64,000 nucleotides of DNA. Origin: Acanthosoma haemorrhoidale (taxonomy: Eukaryota > Arthropoda > Insecta > Hemiptera > Acanthosomatidae). The stretch lies in contig OV884011.1 of the NCBI GenBank assembly GCA_930367205.1, positions 112,831,139 to 112,895,138 on the forward strand. The letters run 5' to 3'. This document shows, in pieces, positions 1 through 14,900 of this stretch. The notes below the pieces were generated by a model. That model was given only the letters and a program-made list of their open reading frames with translations, had not been told where the DNA came from and made no database searches. Position numbers and translations under genes: made by a program. Position 1 is the first letter of the stretch. Every line of letters starts with the position of its first letter.

Positions 1-1820
1 ATAACCTCATCAGCGAAATATTACTGAATGATGTAAGAACATAAACCGCTGGAACAGCTGATTTTCTTTTTTAGTTCTATTTGTAGGCGGTTTTCCTACG
101 TTTAAATAAGTAAGTGGATACATAAAGTGCATTTTAGTTTTAGTTTAGAGCGCTCTGGCGTCTGGCAAGTATATAGAATATACTTGTATATTTGTACGTA
201 ATGAACCCATGTACATTAAAATAATATAACAATTTTCCCTCAAACAAAGTCTGTTTCCCATCAATTATTTTTTTGCTCTAGTTCCTCCACCTCGTATACA
301 AACTACGGCAACCTCGGATGGTCTTAACTCTTCGTTTGGTATTGTGCAAAGTATTTTGCATAATAAAATTATTGACAGTCATATTTGGCAGTCCGCTGCT
401 TGATCTGTAACGTCACATTAGAATCTCCCCTCCGTGACTAGACGTTCCTGACATCTTCCTGACTTCCTTCGTTTAACCCCGCTTTCCTGCCATCTCTTCT
501 GACTCATCTTTCTTTAGGTTTGCCTATCTTTTCATTTCCCTTCTAGTCGCCAATCTAAACTCGCTTTGGCCACCGGTCGATATCACCTTGGAACGGTTGT
601 GTTAGACCTTCTTATATCTGAGTATTGTTATCTGATTCTCTTTCTGCATACGTTCCGCGTACCTGCAATATTTGCATTACAGCGAAATCATTACGAAGAA
701 ATGAATCTGATTACGATAGGAAAGTTGACTTTTTTTTTAGGTTCCAACGAACTGTATGAAAGGTATTAATTCTTCAGCTATTTGCCGTCTTTAACTTTCC
801 CCGTGATTTGTTCACGTGTCTACGTATTTAATATGCTCGCAGACGTTTGTTTCCTCCTTTCTCTCCAGGCATGGCTGCATTGCGGTGTAAGTCTGATGAA
901 TGATAGCTTTCATGCTGCCTAGAGCTATTGGATCCGGGGAGTCGGAATAGATATATGCTTAGTCTTGCCGTTGCGTAACCTACCTGAAAACGGAATGCAT
1001 TAATGTTCCAGTCGAACAAAAACATTTCACCGGCACGAGCAGTGAATAGAGTTATAAAATAAACATATCTTGCAAGACAGTTCTGAGGATGTAACTCACT
1101 TTCAGTTGTCCTTTGTCGCATATTTCGTCGGGGAACCGTGTAATCTCCTTGCTTAATCCATTCAAGATTTGCGACATCCCTAAAGAATGTGGGGGATATG
1201 TCGTAATTACATTTGATAATTGTCGCCAGCTATAGGTTACCGTCATGCATCGACATGAGCGGATATAAACCAAAAGAAGCCTTAGCTAAACTATTTTTAA
1301 GTTCCTTTTTCGGTTATGTATTTGGTATTTGTAAAGAGAGTTTGTTTTTGGTTGTGTCCTTTAATATTTCTGAGTTACTTTAGAATTAGCAGGTTTAATA
1401 GTTGCCTGTGGAATTTAATATGTTAGTCGTCCGTTTCTATTTGAATCGACTCTGATTAATAAAATGGTAACGTTAAAAATGTTCATCAGACGCATATCTT
1501 TACGGCTTTTCAACATTTGTAGATTGCTTGTTTGCATTAGGTCCGAGGACTAGAAGAGCCCGTATGACATCCTGTTAGCTTCAACCAACAACCCATACTT
1601 CTCTACTTTGCCTCTCTTCTAAGCTAATGCTATCATACATGTATGCCGAAACGTAAATCACTATTAGTTTCGTTCTTGTCTCATGTCTTCTACTTAAATG
1701 CATAAATTTCGAGAAGTAAAATTTCTAAATAATTTAATGATACAGTTCTGAGAAGTTTACAGGTTTTTGTGCATCCCCCATTTGATCTAATAAAAATCGT
1801 TCGATTTGGCGTGTAAGATC
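1..1820. other. No gene recognised
   Basis: Stops occur in all frames at ordinary spacing for AT-rich DNA. The few open frames of 65-100 codons start at arbitrary codons, overlap each other on opposite strands and show no domain, signal peptide or splice structure I recognise. CpG dinucleotides are frequent, as in most of the first 53 kb. Best read as intergenic or deep intronic DNA. Confidence 0.6.
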
Positions 1821-1824
1821 CTAA

Positions 1825-2615
1825 CGATGATATATTTCTTGTACGATAAGCACTCCCCCCCCCCTTAGCTCTCCAATTATAAGATTAAGGATGAGGGAAA
1901 AATAAAGGAATATTTGGGTTGAGCGGATCCTTGTACTAGGAGTACCTGCTTGAAGGTGGTGTGAGGGAATTAAGGAGTGTGGGAAGCCTCGGTAGAGGTT
2001 GATTGTTGCGGTACAGTGGTGAGAGTCCACTGGTGGCTGGGCCTAGAGTCCCTCTGGGCATGTAGTGCAGTCTTATTTAGTTGGATAGCAGTGATGGGTG
2101 CCCGTTAGAGGCTTGTTATTGGTGGGCCAAGCGCCGTGATGTCCACCATTTGGTCTGCTTTACCAGATCTTCAAAGTTGCCATATTGCCGGTAGCGGTGG
2201 GGGTGTCATGTCTCGGAACAGAGGGTTTCGGCTATGCTTCATCGGGTCAAAGAACTTGATGTGTCTTCTTTGGTTGGCTCCGGTGATGGTGGGGACTTTG
2301 AACTTTTCGTGGATGTCGGGAGCCTTCATATCACGGAAAGGGGTATGCTATAGTGCCGTGCGCAGGATTTTGTTCTGGAAGCTCTGGAGTCGAGTTATTG
2401 TGCTAGTGTGTAGGAATCGGAAGAGTGGTGTCCTAAACAAACAGTAGAGCTGGACTCAGGACGCTCTTATATATTAACAGTTTCAGCCGAAGTGATATAG
2501 CCGGGCTTGTGATGAGATGCTGGAGAGAGTAGTAAGTCCTACGTACTCTTTTCAACTTCTTCTGCAGGTGTGTGTATAAAATCATGTGTCTGCCTAGGTT
2601 GATGCCTAGGTAGCA
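1825..2615 (-). pseudogene. Jockey-like non-LTR retrotransposon fragment (reverse transcriptase C-terminal part)
   Basis: Read on the minus strand in shifting frames, this gives the stretch following the catalytic palm of Jockey-type reverse transcriptases. There is a YLGI.LDRH-like block near 2,600, then LKLLIYKSVLSPALL near 2,470, a short 'Q.FQNKILR' block near 2,370, and a degraded tail ending in 'DMTPPPLP' near 2,200. It lacks the catalytic YADD region and the endonuclease, and several frameshifts and stops interrupt it, so it is dead. The lower boundary near 1,825 is uncertain because no poly(A) run marks it there. The family was judged from motif order, not from a search. Confidence 0.65.
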
Positions 2616-2699
2616 TATGATGTTGGAAAGTGTGTATTGTACAAAAAAAATATGACAATATGCAGCTAAAATTTACGAGATTGAAACGATAGTAAAATA

Positions 2700-2925
2700 A
2701 TAATTTTTTTTTCTTTCTTCATAGCCCCTTTAAATTTACAGATAATTATATACAATTATAGATCCTTAGGCGAATCTATTTACAAATTATTTTTGTATTT
2801 CCTGTAGCGTCGCTACATTATATACAGGTTTTGTTATTTCATCAAAATTATATAATGGAATAAACAAGTATAATGATCACACATTATACGTGACTGGACT
2901 GAACTGACTAATAAAGGTGTTCTCA
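2700..2925 (-). repeat. 3' tail of a Jockey-like element, copy 1
   Basis: This segment matches the end of the element at 37,757-37,900: a T-run followed by 'CTTCATAGCC', then 'ATTATATA', 'AATAAACAAGTATAATGAT' and 'TACGTGACT.GACT.AACTGACTAATAA' in the same order. On the minus strand the T-run is a poly(A) end, so this is the 3' untranslated end of a retrotransposon. It lies on the wrong side of the coding fragment at 1,825-2,615 to be its own tail, so at least two insertions, or a rearrangement, are needed. Confidence 0.7.
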
Positions 2926-5900
2926 GTTAAAATAATGAATTATACTTTATGGTAATAATAATGTATCGGGCTTGATTTTACTTACTTTTCGCGTATGAAA
3001 TATTTTTTCAAATATTATTCCATTAATTATTATGGTTGAAAATTTCTAATAATAAAACATTAATCATTAATAGTGATTTATAAAACAATTAGTTTAAAAC
3101 TTCAACGAATTTAACATTTTTTATATCTTCTCTTATTTCATTTTAATGTTTTTAAATTTTTTTAATATTATATTTCAGTGCACATTGTAAATTCTAGTCC
3201 TGTCAAAAAACCCACTTTACGTTAAATGGATGTTTGTTCGTAAGGGGCATAGTACCCGGATAACAAAGATTTCATTTGCTAAGTAATTTAGCTAGTCCGT
3301 TAGTCATAGCATGTCTATTCTTGTTTGCAACAGGCGCTTTTGAAAGGAAAAGGTTAAGGGGAAAGGTACGCTGTTAGATATCCTGCTACATATTTGATGG
3401 GTGGGGGAGGAGCGGTTATAATAGCACCCATCAACATGTCCAAAGAGTTAAAATGCAAATTTAAAAGTAAAGATAACTACCTCTCCGATTAAATCCGTAC
3501 TTTCTAACCGATGCTCCTTTGAACGCACAAGTTCGCCCGGCCTGTTGAACGTTTCCAGTAGGTTTGCGTCATCGGTGGAAACTATCACTTTTATATAAGA
3601 GAGATTGTCACCTTTACTTCCAGTCTGGGGTCATTTCGTCTGATCCTTCCATTCAAAAGCAGTTATTATACGTCTCTTCCGCCTCGTTGACAATGCTTGA
3701 AAAGTTCTCCGAATCCCTTACTCGATTTTGTAGACGATCAACTTGTTCAACACGGTTGAAGATATGTTCAACGTATGATTATGTAGGCCGACTGTGGGTT
3801 GAACTTTCAAGCTAACCTGCCTACATCTACTTCAACACATGTTGCCAACAAGTTTGACCACGATGTTGATAGTCTATTGGCCCATTCTAAAGTATATTCG
3901 TTCTAGAACCAGGCTTCGATTATAAAAAATTTTAAATCCAGCGAGAGTTTTCTTATTTTTGGTTTAAGCAGATCATTGGTATTTGTTTGACGCTGTTACT
4001 TAATTTTATATTGTACTTATTAATTGTGGTGCTGACAGGCGAAAAGTTGTGAGTCATAAAGTATTGATTTTACAGAGGAGTAAAAAAAACAGTTTTGCGT
4101 TGCTCAAAATATTTTATTTTTCAAAATACAACGAAATTGTGAAAAAAAAAAAAAAAAAAAACCCTAAAAATCCTTATTACCTTATGATAAAAGATGCTAA
4201 TTATTAAATTATGAATTATTTGTTACTGTCTTTTCTATAACAAATCGATGCACTCATTGTTTCATCAGCTTTCCCTTGTCATCGCCACAAAGGCTGAGCA
4301 TGAATAATAAGACATAACTTTTAATTGGGTTAGGGTGTTTGTCTAATAATAATTGAATGCATGCTTTCATTTTTAAACTAACACTGTCAACATCGTATTT
4401 GCAACATTATTTCTACCTGTGTTTATGTTTTACTAGATAGCTCATTGGTTCTAAAATGAAAGCAACTACAAAGTAATAATAGTTTCATTAGTCGATTCAT
4501 TAAGTTCAAAAAATAATGAATTTCATATAACTTTGACTGGTTGTCAAATTAAAGATTTCAACATCTCCCCTTCGATTTAACATTTAAAAAATAAAAGTAG
4601 TAAAAATCCTTTTGTAGCAGAATCGACGGACCCTTGATTTCGTGCTGCATTTTTTGGCCTTGTTTATTTTTATTTGCCACTGGGACATATAGTGGTCAAT
4701 TTAATCACTTCGAAACTATGTTATAACTTTAAATGCACTGTAAATGGAATTCGCTAGTTCCTGGTCTAATACTAGTTACTTAATAATAGTTGCGTTATAC
4801 GAATGCCAGGATAGCTTTAATCTAAAAATGTATTATCACGGTTATTGAAATAACATTTAAATGAGATTCGACCTCACGGATCGTAACACTTCTTCCGGGT
4901 ACTAGTAATTAATTATGGGATAGAATACACGATTTAATATCATGAAGGTTGTATGTACAGTCGTCTGTTATAGGAGAATATCGCATTCCTCCTTAACATA
5001 CATCGATGGAGATAGGCCATCGATAGTTACTACTGTTACATGTAGTTTATTTTATATTTATAGCCTTACATACATCCTGTTCTTCTATCGCCTGCTTAAC
5101 TGGCTACGTAACTGGCCTGTTTCTATACGGTACCTCGAAAGACCTTGGTTATTAATAAACATTTCGCTGTCACTAATCAGGCAAGGTTTATATGTTTATG
5201 ACATCCTTTGCGTTGTATTGTTTAATCGGTACCACTCTAATCCAAAAGAAGCTACCTAACTATAATATGACGCGTTCAATCGGCTTTATCTTAAGCCGGA
5301 TTGTCTTCACGGACTAGGAAGGAAGGTAACTTGTAAGTAAACCAGCTTTCCAAATATAGAGGTGATTAAGCAAAAACCCAAATATATTGATTACTTATTT
5401 AGTATGTTATCCTAATATTTCTAAAAACTGCATTATGACAATGAAAAGGAAAGGGAACGAATTGATTGAGGAATTAGCTGCACCTATTTTAAAGAGCTAA
5501 TTATTTTGGGGGGAGGGTTCACGTGCAGTGTAATTCACTTCGAACATTCACTATCTCCAAGAGACCTAGTAATTGAAATCGTTATAACTTCGCTGTATCC
5601 GAATTAAAAAAACCTATTTAAGAAACAAGATTTGATTAAGTACATTTTAAATAATAACGATTTATTATTAGAAATTATTAGATAAATATTATGTAAAAAT
5701 TATAGTTTTCTCATACAGAATTATGATTAATTCGCTGATGTTTTCGAAAAATGATAAGATATAGCTTTAAATTGGAAGAATTTTTATTTTATAACAAACA
5801 AATAATACTCAATTTCTTCAGCGTCGTCGTTGTCAGCTTTCGCACTTTCGTCTTTGTTTATATTTAAAAAAAAACTGTACAATATCATCATCGCTCAGTT

Positions 5901-8900
5901 CTTTAGTGTTAATTGGCTAATTTCCAGCTCCCAAAACAGAACCTTAATCCGCTTTCTAAACGTTAAATTATTTTCACTTTTTCAGCAATGGAAAAAGACG
6001 AGTTTTTTTTTTTTTGTTTTTGTCTTTTTGGACTTTTCTAACACACACGGAATTAAACCAAGATAGCAACTTATATTGAGATAATTAATAATTTTGGCTT
6101 GTAAGTGATTTCCATGAATTCTATTGATAGAAAATGAAGTAAACGCTTGGGTTCTTTAGTCAGCATAGTTCCTAACGGCTGAAAATTGAAAACGTCAGAA
6201 AATTTTAAAAGCAGGGTGAATCTAAGTATATCGTTATAGGTGACATTTCTGATTCCATATTATCCTGGGATCGTTTTATACGAATAAATTTACTGAAGAT
6301 GATGAAGAGAAAACCAAGCAAAGGAACTGTTAGGAATCTTTATACTCGGTATATCGTTTTAATCGAATTACACCTTAAAATTTTGAAGTTCTGCTTTTTT
6401 TATATTATTTTTGTCCGTTCGAAAAACTGTATAAAAAACAACAAAAACAATACATGTAAAATATAAAAGATTTTTAAAAGGAGCAAGTAAAAGTTAGTAA
6501 AATGCCTAGTCTTGAAATAGTCAACATTAAAATCTCTTAATTTTCTTATAGCTTCCGTTTTTTTTTGTAACGCGCAAGGTTTATTGATAACGTCTGAACT
6601 TTTCCTGTTGCAAAAATTATTTTTATCATCATCCTTTTTTATTTTAATATCTTTTATACTTTCGTGAATTTATTGATTTAATCGGTTTAATGTCTTCGGC
6701 TGTGGTATGTGACCCAACTTTAATTTTGAAAGGACTTCTCGTAGGTTTGTGATGTGAGGGCCATTGAAGAAAGCTCTTGCTTATTTTTTGAAAGTTCTTC
6801 GTACTAGAATTTCATCTTTGTATTAGATGATTACTCTCATAAAAGCCTCGCAATGAATGGCAGTCTTCGAGTTATTTACAACTGTTGCTTCATAATTGAT
6901 AGCTTCGGTTTATTACGTTCATAAATTTATATTAGTTACTGTTCGTATAAGTAATTTTGAAATAATAATGCTATGTTATATTTTTATGCTCATCAAATCA
7001 CGTGCATCATCTATTCCAGTTGTATTAATTAATTAGTTATAAATACATTTCATCCTTATATTTTGGGTAGTTAAAGCTCCGATCCCTTCAAATAATCTTT
7101 GTATTTAACTTATATACTTTAAGTTGTTTTTAAAGTAAAATTACCATTGCAGTACATACAAAAATATGTCAAAATTTAATATATTTGTTTGCATAGGGGT
7201 GTTGTTATAGATTTTTTATATTTTTTCCAATATTTTTATTTAATTAAATCTTTTTACATTCTATTTATTTTGTTACTTTTAAGCACATAAAATTCTTATA
7301 TATCGTGATCTCTATTGTAAGTTTTTGTATATCTTGTTCTATATTGTAGTCCGTCCTTATGAAGCCCGATTAAATGAAAGAACATTGATTGTAGAAGATG
7401 TTTCGTCATTAAACAGATTATTTGGAGAGAGACTGATGCCTAAACTACCTAAAATATAAAAATTCATACGTAAATGTTTCTTTTTGAGATTAATACTTTG
7501 CAAAATAAATTTCACCCGTTATGTCGAATTGAGGTTGTTCCGAAGATGGAGCCTTGATAGAGAAACTAAGCGATCAAGAAACAAGAAGTTTTATTATTAT
7601 TAGTAGAAAATAAATCAAAAGAAAAGAAAAACTAACAAATAGTGTTTAAAAGAAACAAAGGTGAAAAAAAAAACACCTACATCCCTCGAAAGGACAAAGA
7701 TCTTAACTGTCATTCAAATGAAAGGGAAAGCACTTTAAATAAGTCATCAACTGACAAAGCAACACCTCTCACAGGCTCTTTGCCAGTCACGCTGCTGCTT
7801 GATAGTCATAGTGGAAGTGCAGCATCAGGTTCCCACTGCTGTGTCAGGGCTTACTTATCATTAATGAAAAAAGAATCCGTGGTGTAACACCTCACCAAGA
7901 ATTATGGTCGAGTGGTGTTTAAAACTATTTATAATCAGTTTAGGCATTTCATATTTGCTTCATGGAATGTGATGGCAATTATACGCATGCAACAGACAAC
8001 TCAAAGAAAGGTACATTTCTTTGGGGTGACCAAAGCTCATCAACTTTCAAGGGCCGCTTCCTTTCCCCACCATCGTCATTGCTTTGCTACTATTTATGTG
8101 GGGCAGGCCGGTCAAAATGAATCAATTCCCCCATCACCATTTTTTTTTTTCCATCCAACCATTTTCTTTTCTTTTTTTTTAAGGAGGAAAAACTTTTTTA
8201 ACAATCGCCAGAGTTATGAATTTGTCGATGTTGCCAATGCCTACTTAAGTTATCCGCTCACCGAAACTATCGTTTACTATGCCTTAGCGCACAACCTTGT
8301 GATGCTTGCCCGCTTCATCTTACTGTAACCAGACCCCAACAGTTTTGATTGCGACATTGGCGTACCTTCTGCGGGGCTGTTGTGGCAACCAGGGTACATT
8401 CCAGGTCTCGCAGATGGACCATTGGAGTAGAGTCCAGATGCGCTATTACTTAATTGACTGTTCTCCGTAATTCGCTTTTGAAATAACAGATGTTCGCCGA
8501 TCCTGCATTAACATTGGTAAGCCCAGTATTTGCTACAGTTCGGTTAAGAAATGTACGAAGGCCATAAGGTCATTCGATAAGTATCATTAGGGAGTAATTC
8601 CGTTGAAACCTTGTAAATAGATTGACCATTATTTAAAGAATGGAACTCCGTTCAAATAATTGGATTTTCAGGCAGGGAAAGTTGACCGCATGCAGTCTTT
8701 ATATTATGGCATTGATACTCCTTGTTATTTCCTGATATTAAAATGAGTTTTCAACTTCAAGTGAATATTCAATATTATTAAATATAATACTGGACCCCAC
8801 TCCAGATACAAACCTTAAGATAAATATCACACAACCTCGTGGAAGTGTGGTTAAAAGGGTGGTCCTGAATCCCAGACTCTCTGAGATACCTGCGATCTAT

Positions 8901-11900
8901 GAAAGGATCTACTATTAACATTTCATAACTAATGTAATCAATTTTACGTTAGTGTCAAGGAAAGTTAGTTAGCTCATTATTATGAATGAGGGTTGATAGT
9001 TTCCGTGAGATCCAGGGTGAGTAAATTATTTTAAGGCCAAAGAAAAAAAAGTCAGTTTTTGTGTAGTAAAATGTTTTGGGTACATTTTACCCTATGTACA
9101 GTACGTTAAGGGAATTAGATTTGTGTGTTTTGAAATCCCATTTTTTTCATTTTGTGCACACCCTGCTCAACTGATCCTTCATCCCTTTCAACAGTTTATT
9201 CCCAGCTTATTTTATTTTTATTTTTTACGTTTGGTTTATTGGAAAAACAGGAGTACAAAAAAAATGGCTTTTAATGGATTTAAGTTAGATTATCTGCGAA
9301 TATTTGGTTATTGAAAAAACTAGAGCAACTTTTGTTTGTTCTTGACTCATATTCTTGTTATTATTACTGTGTTATATGGTGTGATGTTGTTACATGATCA
9401 GTGTAAAGTATGTTATAAGGAATTCTGAAACCCGGCATGATTAGCTTCTTGCATTTCTGCATTATACACGCTTTTATTCAATGTTGTGGGAATTCCTCTG
9501 GTCTCGTGGGATCTTGTGTAAGTCCACTCCTACTATAATAACTGGCCACTCAAAAGGGTTCTTGTATCGGAATTACAATCAGCTTGCGTAAGGCAGTCAA
9601 CATGCATTCATTAGAGTATAAGCACAGTTCATTTCTTTGCAAATGTTATTGTCCTATGGTTATAATTATGTTACGCAGAAAAGGCGTCTTACATAATAAT
9701 GTTACAAATCCCACTCGGATCTATTTGAAGGTCGCGGTTTCTTATTTTACATTGTATAGTGTCCCTGTCTATCAGCTGTCTAGTGACACATAATTAATTC
9801 TTAGTTGTTGCGATTTCAAGCTATACCTAATTAATTTTGTTGAATGTAATTCCTTTTTCAAATGTATTTAGGCAGGTTAGTGGGTGCCCAAAACCTCATC
9901 CTTGCAGTGTAACTTAATCGATGACCAATCAGCTGAAATTCAGGTTACAATATCACTTATCTATTTAGTAGATATTCATGATTTCATGAATGGCGGTACC
10001 GCGCATGTACGTAACAAGATTAACTAACTTTCTAAAGGAGTACCGCGGCTTCTTAAGAAATATCAGGCTAGTTGTATGTCTGTTGCAAAGCATTTAGTAA
10101 TGGAATTATTGGACCATGTGGTCACACAGAATTTTTTTATGTCCTGTAAAAGTTGTTGGTCGGGAAATTTTAGAAAGTCCATTAACAGATATAGGGGCTG
10201 CTGTGGCAGACACAGACCCCGCATCATTGTGAAATCTGCAAATATAATTACGGAACAGGCAATTAGACTGAAGCTTAAACTATAATTCTCTTTATCTCTT
10301 TTACGATGTTATTTCTTTTAATTTTTAGGAACTTGTGCTGTTTAGTATATTGAGCGCAAGTCACGACTCCGAAATTTCTCCATTTAAAACACCCCCTCCC
10401 TTCCAAACCGGAATTTCTTCAAACCAAGGTACAGGTATTAATTACTTTGGCATAAACGTAAGTACCCTTCGTGTATTTTTTAATATCTTCCCTGGAATCC
10501 CATAAATTCACGGCCATGTGTGTATTTAATTCCTTCTGCCCCGCAGCGCTAAAAAACGTATGAGTGTTCAGTGCTGTAATCAGTTCACACCGGCTGGAAC
10601 GTACTTCAGTCCCCCAAAAAAATCTCGAAATGACTAGAAAACAAAATAAAAAATACTTACCCTACTATTTTCCTCAACAAATTTGGAAAATATAAAAGAA
10701 GATTAATGAGGTAAAGAATTGTTTGCGATATAACAATCTGTCCAAACATCTGAAATCATCTAATTTTCTGAAAATAATGACAGTTCACAGTAAAGTTCAA
10801 TTACAGAAGACCTTGTCATATTTTAGAATTGTGTAAATTGACATATTTTGCCACTGTGGTGATTTAGAAAATCAAATGAAGCTTGGGAAAAAAGATACAG
10901 AGTATTTTTCTTTGTAACTGTCGGGAGACTCAAGTATCTTAATTTTATTTATTTGCATTAAAAAAAAAAAAAAAAAATTGGTTTGCAAAAACATTCTTTG
11001 TTCTAATGCGAAAACATTTTTGAGCCGTCTGAACGAACCAGTTTTATTCGAGATTTCGCGAAGCAAATGAAAGAGGAGTACTTTTAGATGTCTTCTAATA
11101 TGTCAATCAATGAATAAGAATGGAGAAACGCACTTTGTGGTTGGAAAACATTCTGTGCACGAACTGTGAGGAATGAAGTAGTAGTTAATAATCTTATAAA
11201 TACTGGTCCGCTATTCTCTGTTATCGGGGTAGCCGTTCCGGAAGTAGAGCTATATTCCCTTCAGCAAATTACTTTCTCCTAGCTGTAGGACCGGAAGAAA
11301 ATCATACAATCTCGACGGCAGTGGTATATGTGACACAATCGCAACAGAGCTCGAACCTGGGCTGTGTCATTTGAGGATTTCCTATTCCCCGGCCACAACA
11401 AGGCAACACTCGCTCCTGTGCATTCCCACGTCGTTATTTAGATTGCGACTTGCAGCTGTGCGTGTTATTGCCTGTTATTGCTGCCTAGCCCCCCTTCTGC
11501 GAACGTTAAAGCCCGTTTGACGAGGCAGTGGAGATTTATGGCTTTGAATATTTGACGCTAATGATACCCGACTGCACCTTGGTGCAACTCGCTGATTTAC
11601 TCTGGTCCGCTCCTTAGGCCTCTTCTATGAAATATCCCTTTTAGGATTTCGACTGTGATGTAGTCTTGCTTGGTATTTCTAATGATTGTATTGTTTCCCA
11701 CCCCGAGGAGGAACAGTCTTTTGACTGTATACAATTAATTCTGTAGTAGTCGTAAAAATGATCCAATCCATTCGAAACTTTTAATGCTGTATTCCACGAA
11801 GGCAGTCCCTTTCCTCTTCCTTTAAAGTTTTCTAAAATAGCGTCTAGTTATTAAAGATTAGAAATGATGATTTCTATGGCTAAAGACGTAACAAAAACGG

Positions 11901-14900
11901 CAAAGCAAAACTAAATTTGAAAAAAATAACCATTTCTAATTGGGTGGTCCAAGCTTAGGATCTACTTTGTTTGTTATAGTCAATAATTTTAGAATCTATT
12001 TTCCTATTAATTTAATTCCTAGTGATTTATTATTTAGTACAACGCAGCACCTCAATTTATGATCGCCTTAATTATGAATGGGCTAAACATTTCCCTTGGA
12101 AAGGACACAGTTGAAACGCAAATAAAGATAGACGTTAATAAAACAACAGTAATTTAATTAATATTTGGAAATATAGCGACTCTACGGTTCGTACCGTTTC
12201 ATTTATATCCGAGCCTAGATATTTTCTCACGTTCCAGGTTCTTCATATTCACTTTTTCCCCCGTCAATCCAGAACAAAAAAAAACATCAAGTTAGTCAAC
12301 ATGTGAGAGTTTCCAAACATTCCTACTGAACGTTCTTGTTTTTACTTTCTAGTTTGAATTTGTCAATCCAACTCCCACATTCCTTAAGATCAGCTATTAT
12401 AAAGCTTGGATGATTTTAATTGATTTTTTTTCGAAGTTTCTGCCCCCTATTTTGAATCTGGAAGATGGTGGGGATCAGTTGTATGAGTTTTTTAATACTA
12501 TTGTTCACTTATTTGTCTACCGTCAAAATTTCGTTACATTCTTACACTCGTATTATAAGCAAAAAAAAACTTTTTTGGGTTTTTTTTTTGGATTTAAAAA
12601 TACATCCAAAGTGAGGAAAGATTCTTTTTTCGAACATTATCTAGGGGTCGCACGTTCTATACAAACCGAAAAGCTTTTTGTACTTTGAAGAGATGAGATT
12701 TTGCACCGCTATTCACTTTTTCTGTCCGCTTAAATCAAGTTCAGAGTAGTAGTTCCGACGAGTATTATAGTCTCCGAGTAGAACTCTTTCCGATCCACGT
12801 GTTTTCCAAAAGCACAGTACTACTTAAAAAAAACAAGCTAATATTAACTTTCTATTAACTAGAGCGTTGTCATTATGCAAATTATGAATGCCTGAATGTC
12901 TGGCATTACTCTGTCACAGTCTAGACACGCCAGCTATTACGTATAATTGTACTTGACACTGATTTAGATAGTATCAATGTTGAGGTGGTTCGTTCAGCCA
13001 TTTCGCCCTAATGAGACAAATGTTTACACTTTCACTGTAATTAGTAAATGAAATGTCTGCTGAGCACTGCGTGTACGGAATGCTCAGTGGTGTTCTAGAT
13101 GATTCTTTTTACAGTTTAACCTTCGTTAGTTGACTGATTGTAGTAGTACCATTTAGGGTTTCGCCCTTTACTTTATGTAACAAGGGCTGAAAGGGTGAGG
13201 CAGTATGAAATTGATATAATGAACCATTTTCTTAACCACTGCACTAAACGTATATATATATAGAAGAGACCTTCGTAGGATAAGGTTTATTATCTTCTAC
13301 TGTAAATCGATTTCATGGCTCTAGTCAAATCACGTTCAACCTTCCCCGAAGTAGTCAATAAAAAAGTTTAATTTTTCAATTTCCATAGATTGACCTATTC
13401 CTAGCAATCGCTTTCACATTATACGCCTAGTAATTACTTGCTGAAAGTACAATATTTTTTCATTACATTGACATTTGATTGCTAATCCGTGAAATTAGTT
13501 ATGAGTGGGTACATTTTGTTCGGTGGAGATATCTGAATGTGGTACTTATGCGAGATGTTCTGAAAATGGAAGAAAGATGTCAGCAGTTACAGTACATCTT
13601 CCAGCCTCCATATTTTGAAGAATGGGAACCGTCTGAATATAAGGAAAACCTGATGCTGTCTTACATAGTATTTTCAAACGTGGTCCATACATATTTTCGC
13701 CGTCCATCTTTTTTTTTGGTAAAACAGAGCAGTTCCTCTACAATTACATCCACTCATATTGCATGCTTATATATATAATAATACTTTGTAACAATTTCCG
13801 ATTTAAGGAAGTAGGGTCTATTAAAAGGATAATCATTACAAAGCTACTCGACTCTCACTTTTTACCCACAAGTTGTTTTTATACCATAAGAGTTCTATCA
13901 TCGTGTAGATGATGCATTAGCTTTCAGTTAAAAAAAGAGTGATAACTATTAATTTTTTCGACTCCAAATGTGACTCCATTCTATTCAAGGCTGTCTGATG
14001 TGCTTTTGGATAGCCCTTCTCTTCGTTGACGTAATCGAGTTGTCATAGGTGTTGGGAAATTTTACTATATCCTTTTTTTAATGTACCGTACCGTACGAAG
14101 CTGTTCGGAATTCGGAATCGAAAGTGTCTGTTCTCTCTCACCTGTATGCGTAGTTATTAACTGTCGTCACGAACATTTCACCTTCATCACTAGTGGTTAT
14201 TCAAAGGGCAATCGAAAAGTCGATTCACCGCCCTTTTAAGGAGCCACGTGCTCAGTCAGACGTAATTTCTTCATAGGACCTCCAGAAACACTAACATCAC
14301 TTATACTGGATCTGGTAGTCATTGTGGGAAATGCATAATTTGTGTAATTGTACTGGTTTTCTCGGAAAAGTAATAATCGGATCAGTGATCGCACACAAAA
14401 CAAATTAATAATTAAACTGTAACTTGAGTGGCATTGTCATGCTAATATTGATGTGTTTTTGAAATGATAATTTGAGAAAACGAAGCCTGAAGCTCACAGG
14501 AACCGACTGTCATCGTTGGAAAACTTTGCTTATGTAATCGACTTATATAAGAATAAAACGCTCGTATTGTTTATGACATTATTACAAAAATTGTATGTTT
14601 ATGCCTACATCAAATTATTTGATCCAGCAAAAGATATTTTCCTCCCATTCTAAAAATTCTTGACTGTACAGAGATATTTTTTTTATTACATTCATTTTGT
14701 AAAGTTGAGGAAACTATTTTGTTCTGAAAATATTTAAACCCAATTCCCCTTTTAAATACGTTCGTCTAAGCTCTATGTTTGTACTTCTATATCTAAATGT
14801 TTGATGAGAACGTTGTTAAAAATTACGTTACGTATATGAATATTTCTTATTTTTTTATATTTAGTATAAGCTGAAATATTTTAATAATAATATAAAAAAT

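Noticed and set aside
7912..8328. Longest cellular-looking open frame in the first 50 kb (138 codons)
   Set aside because: It has no known domain, a non-ATG start in the reported form, Phe runs from poly-T, and no partner exons. An open frame of this length is plausible by chance in 64 kb.
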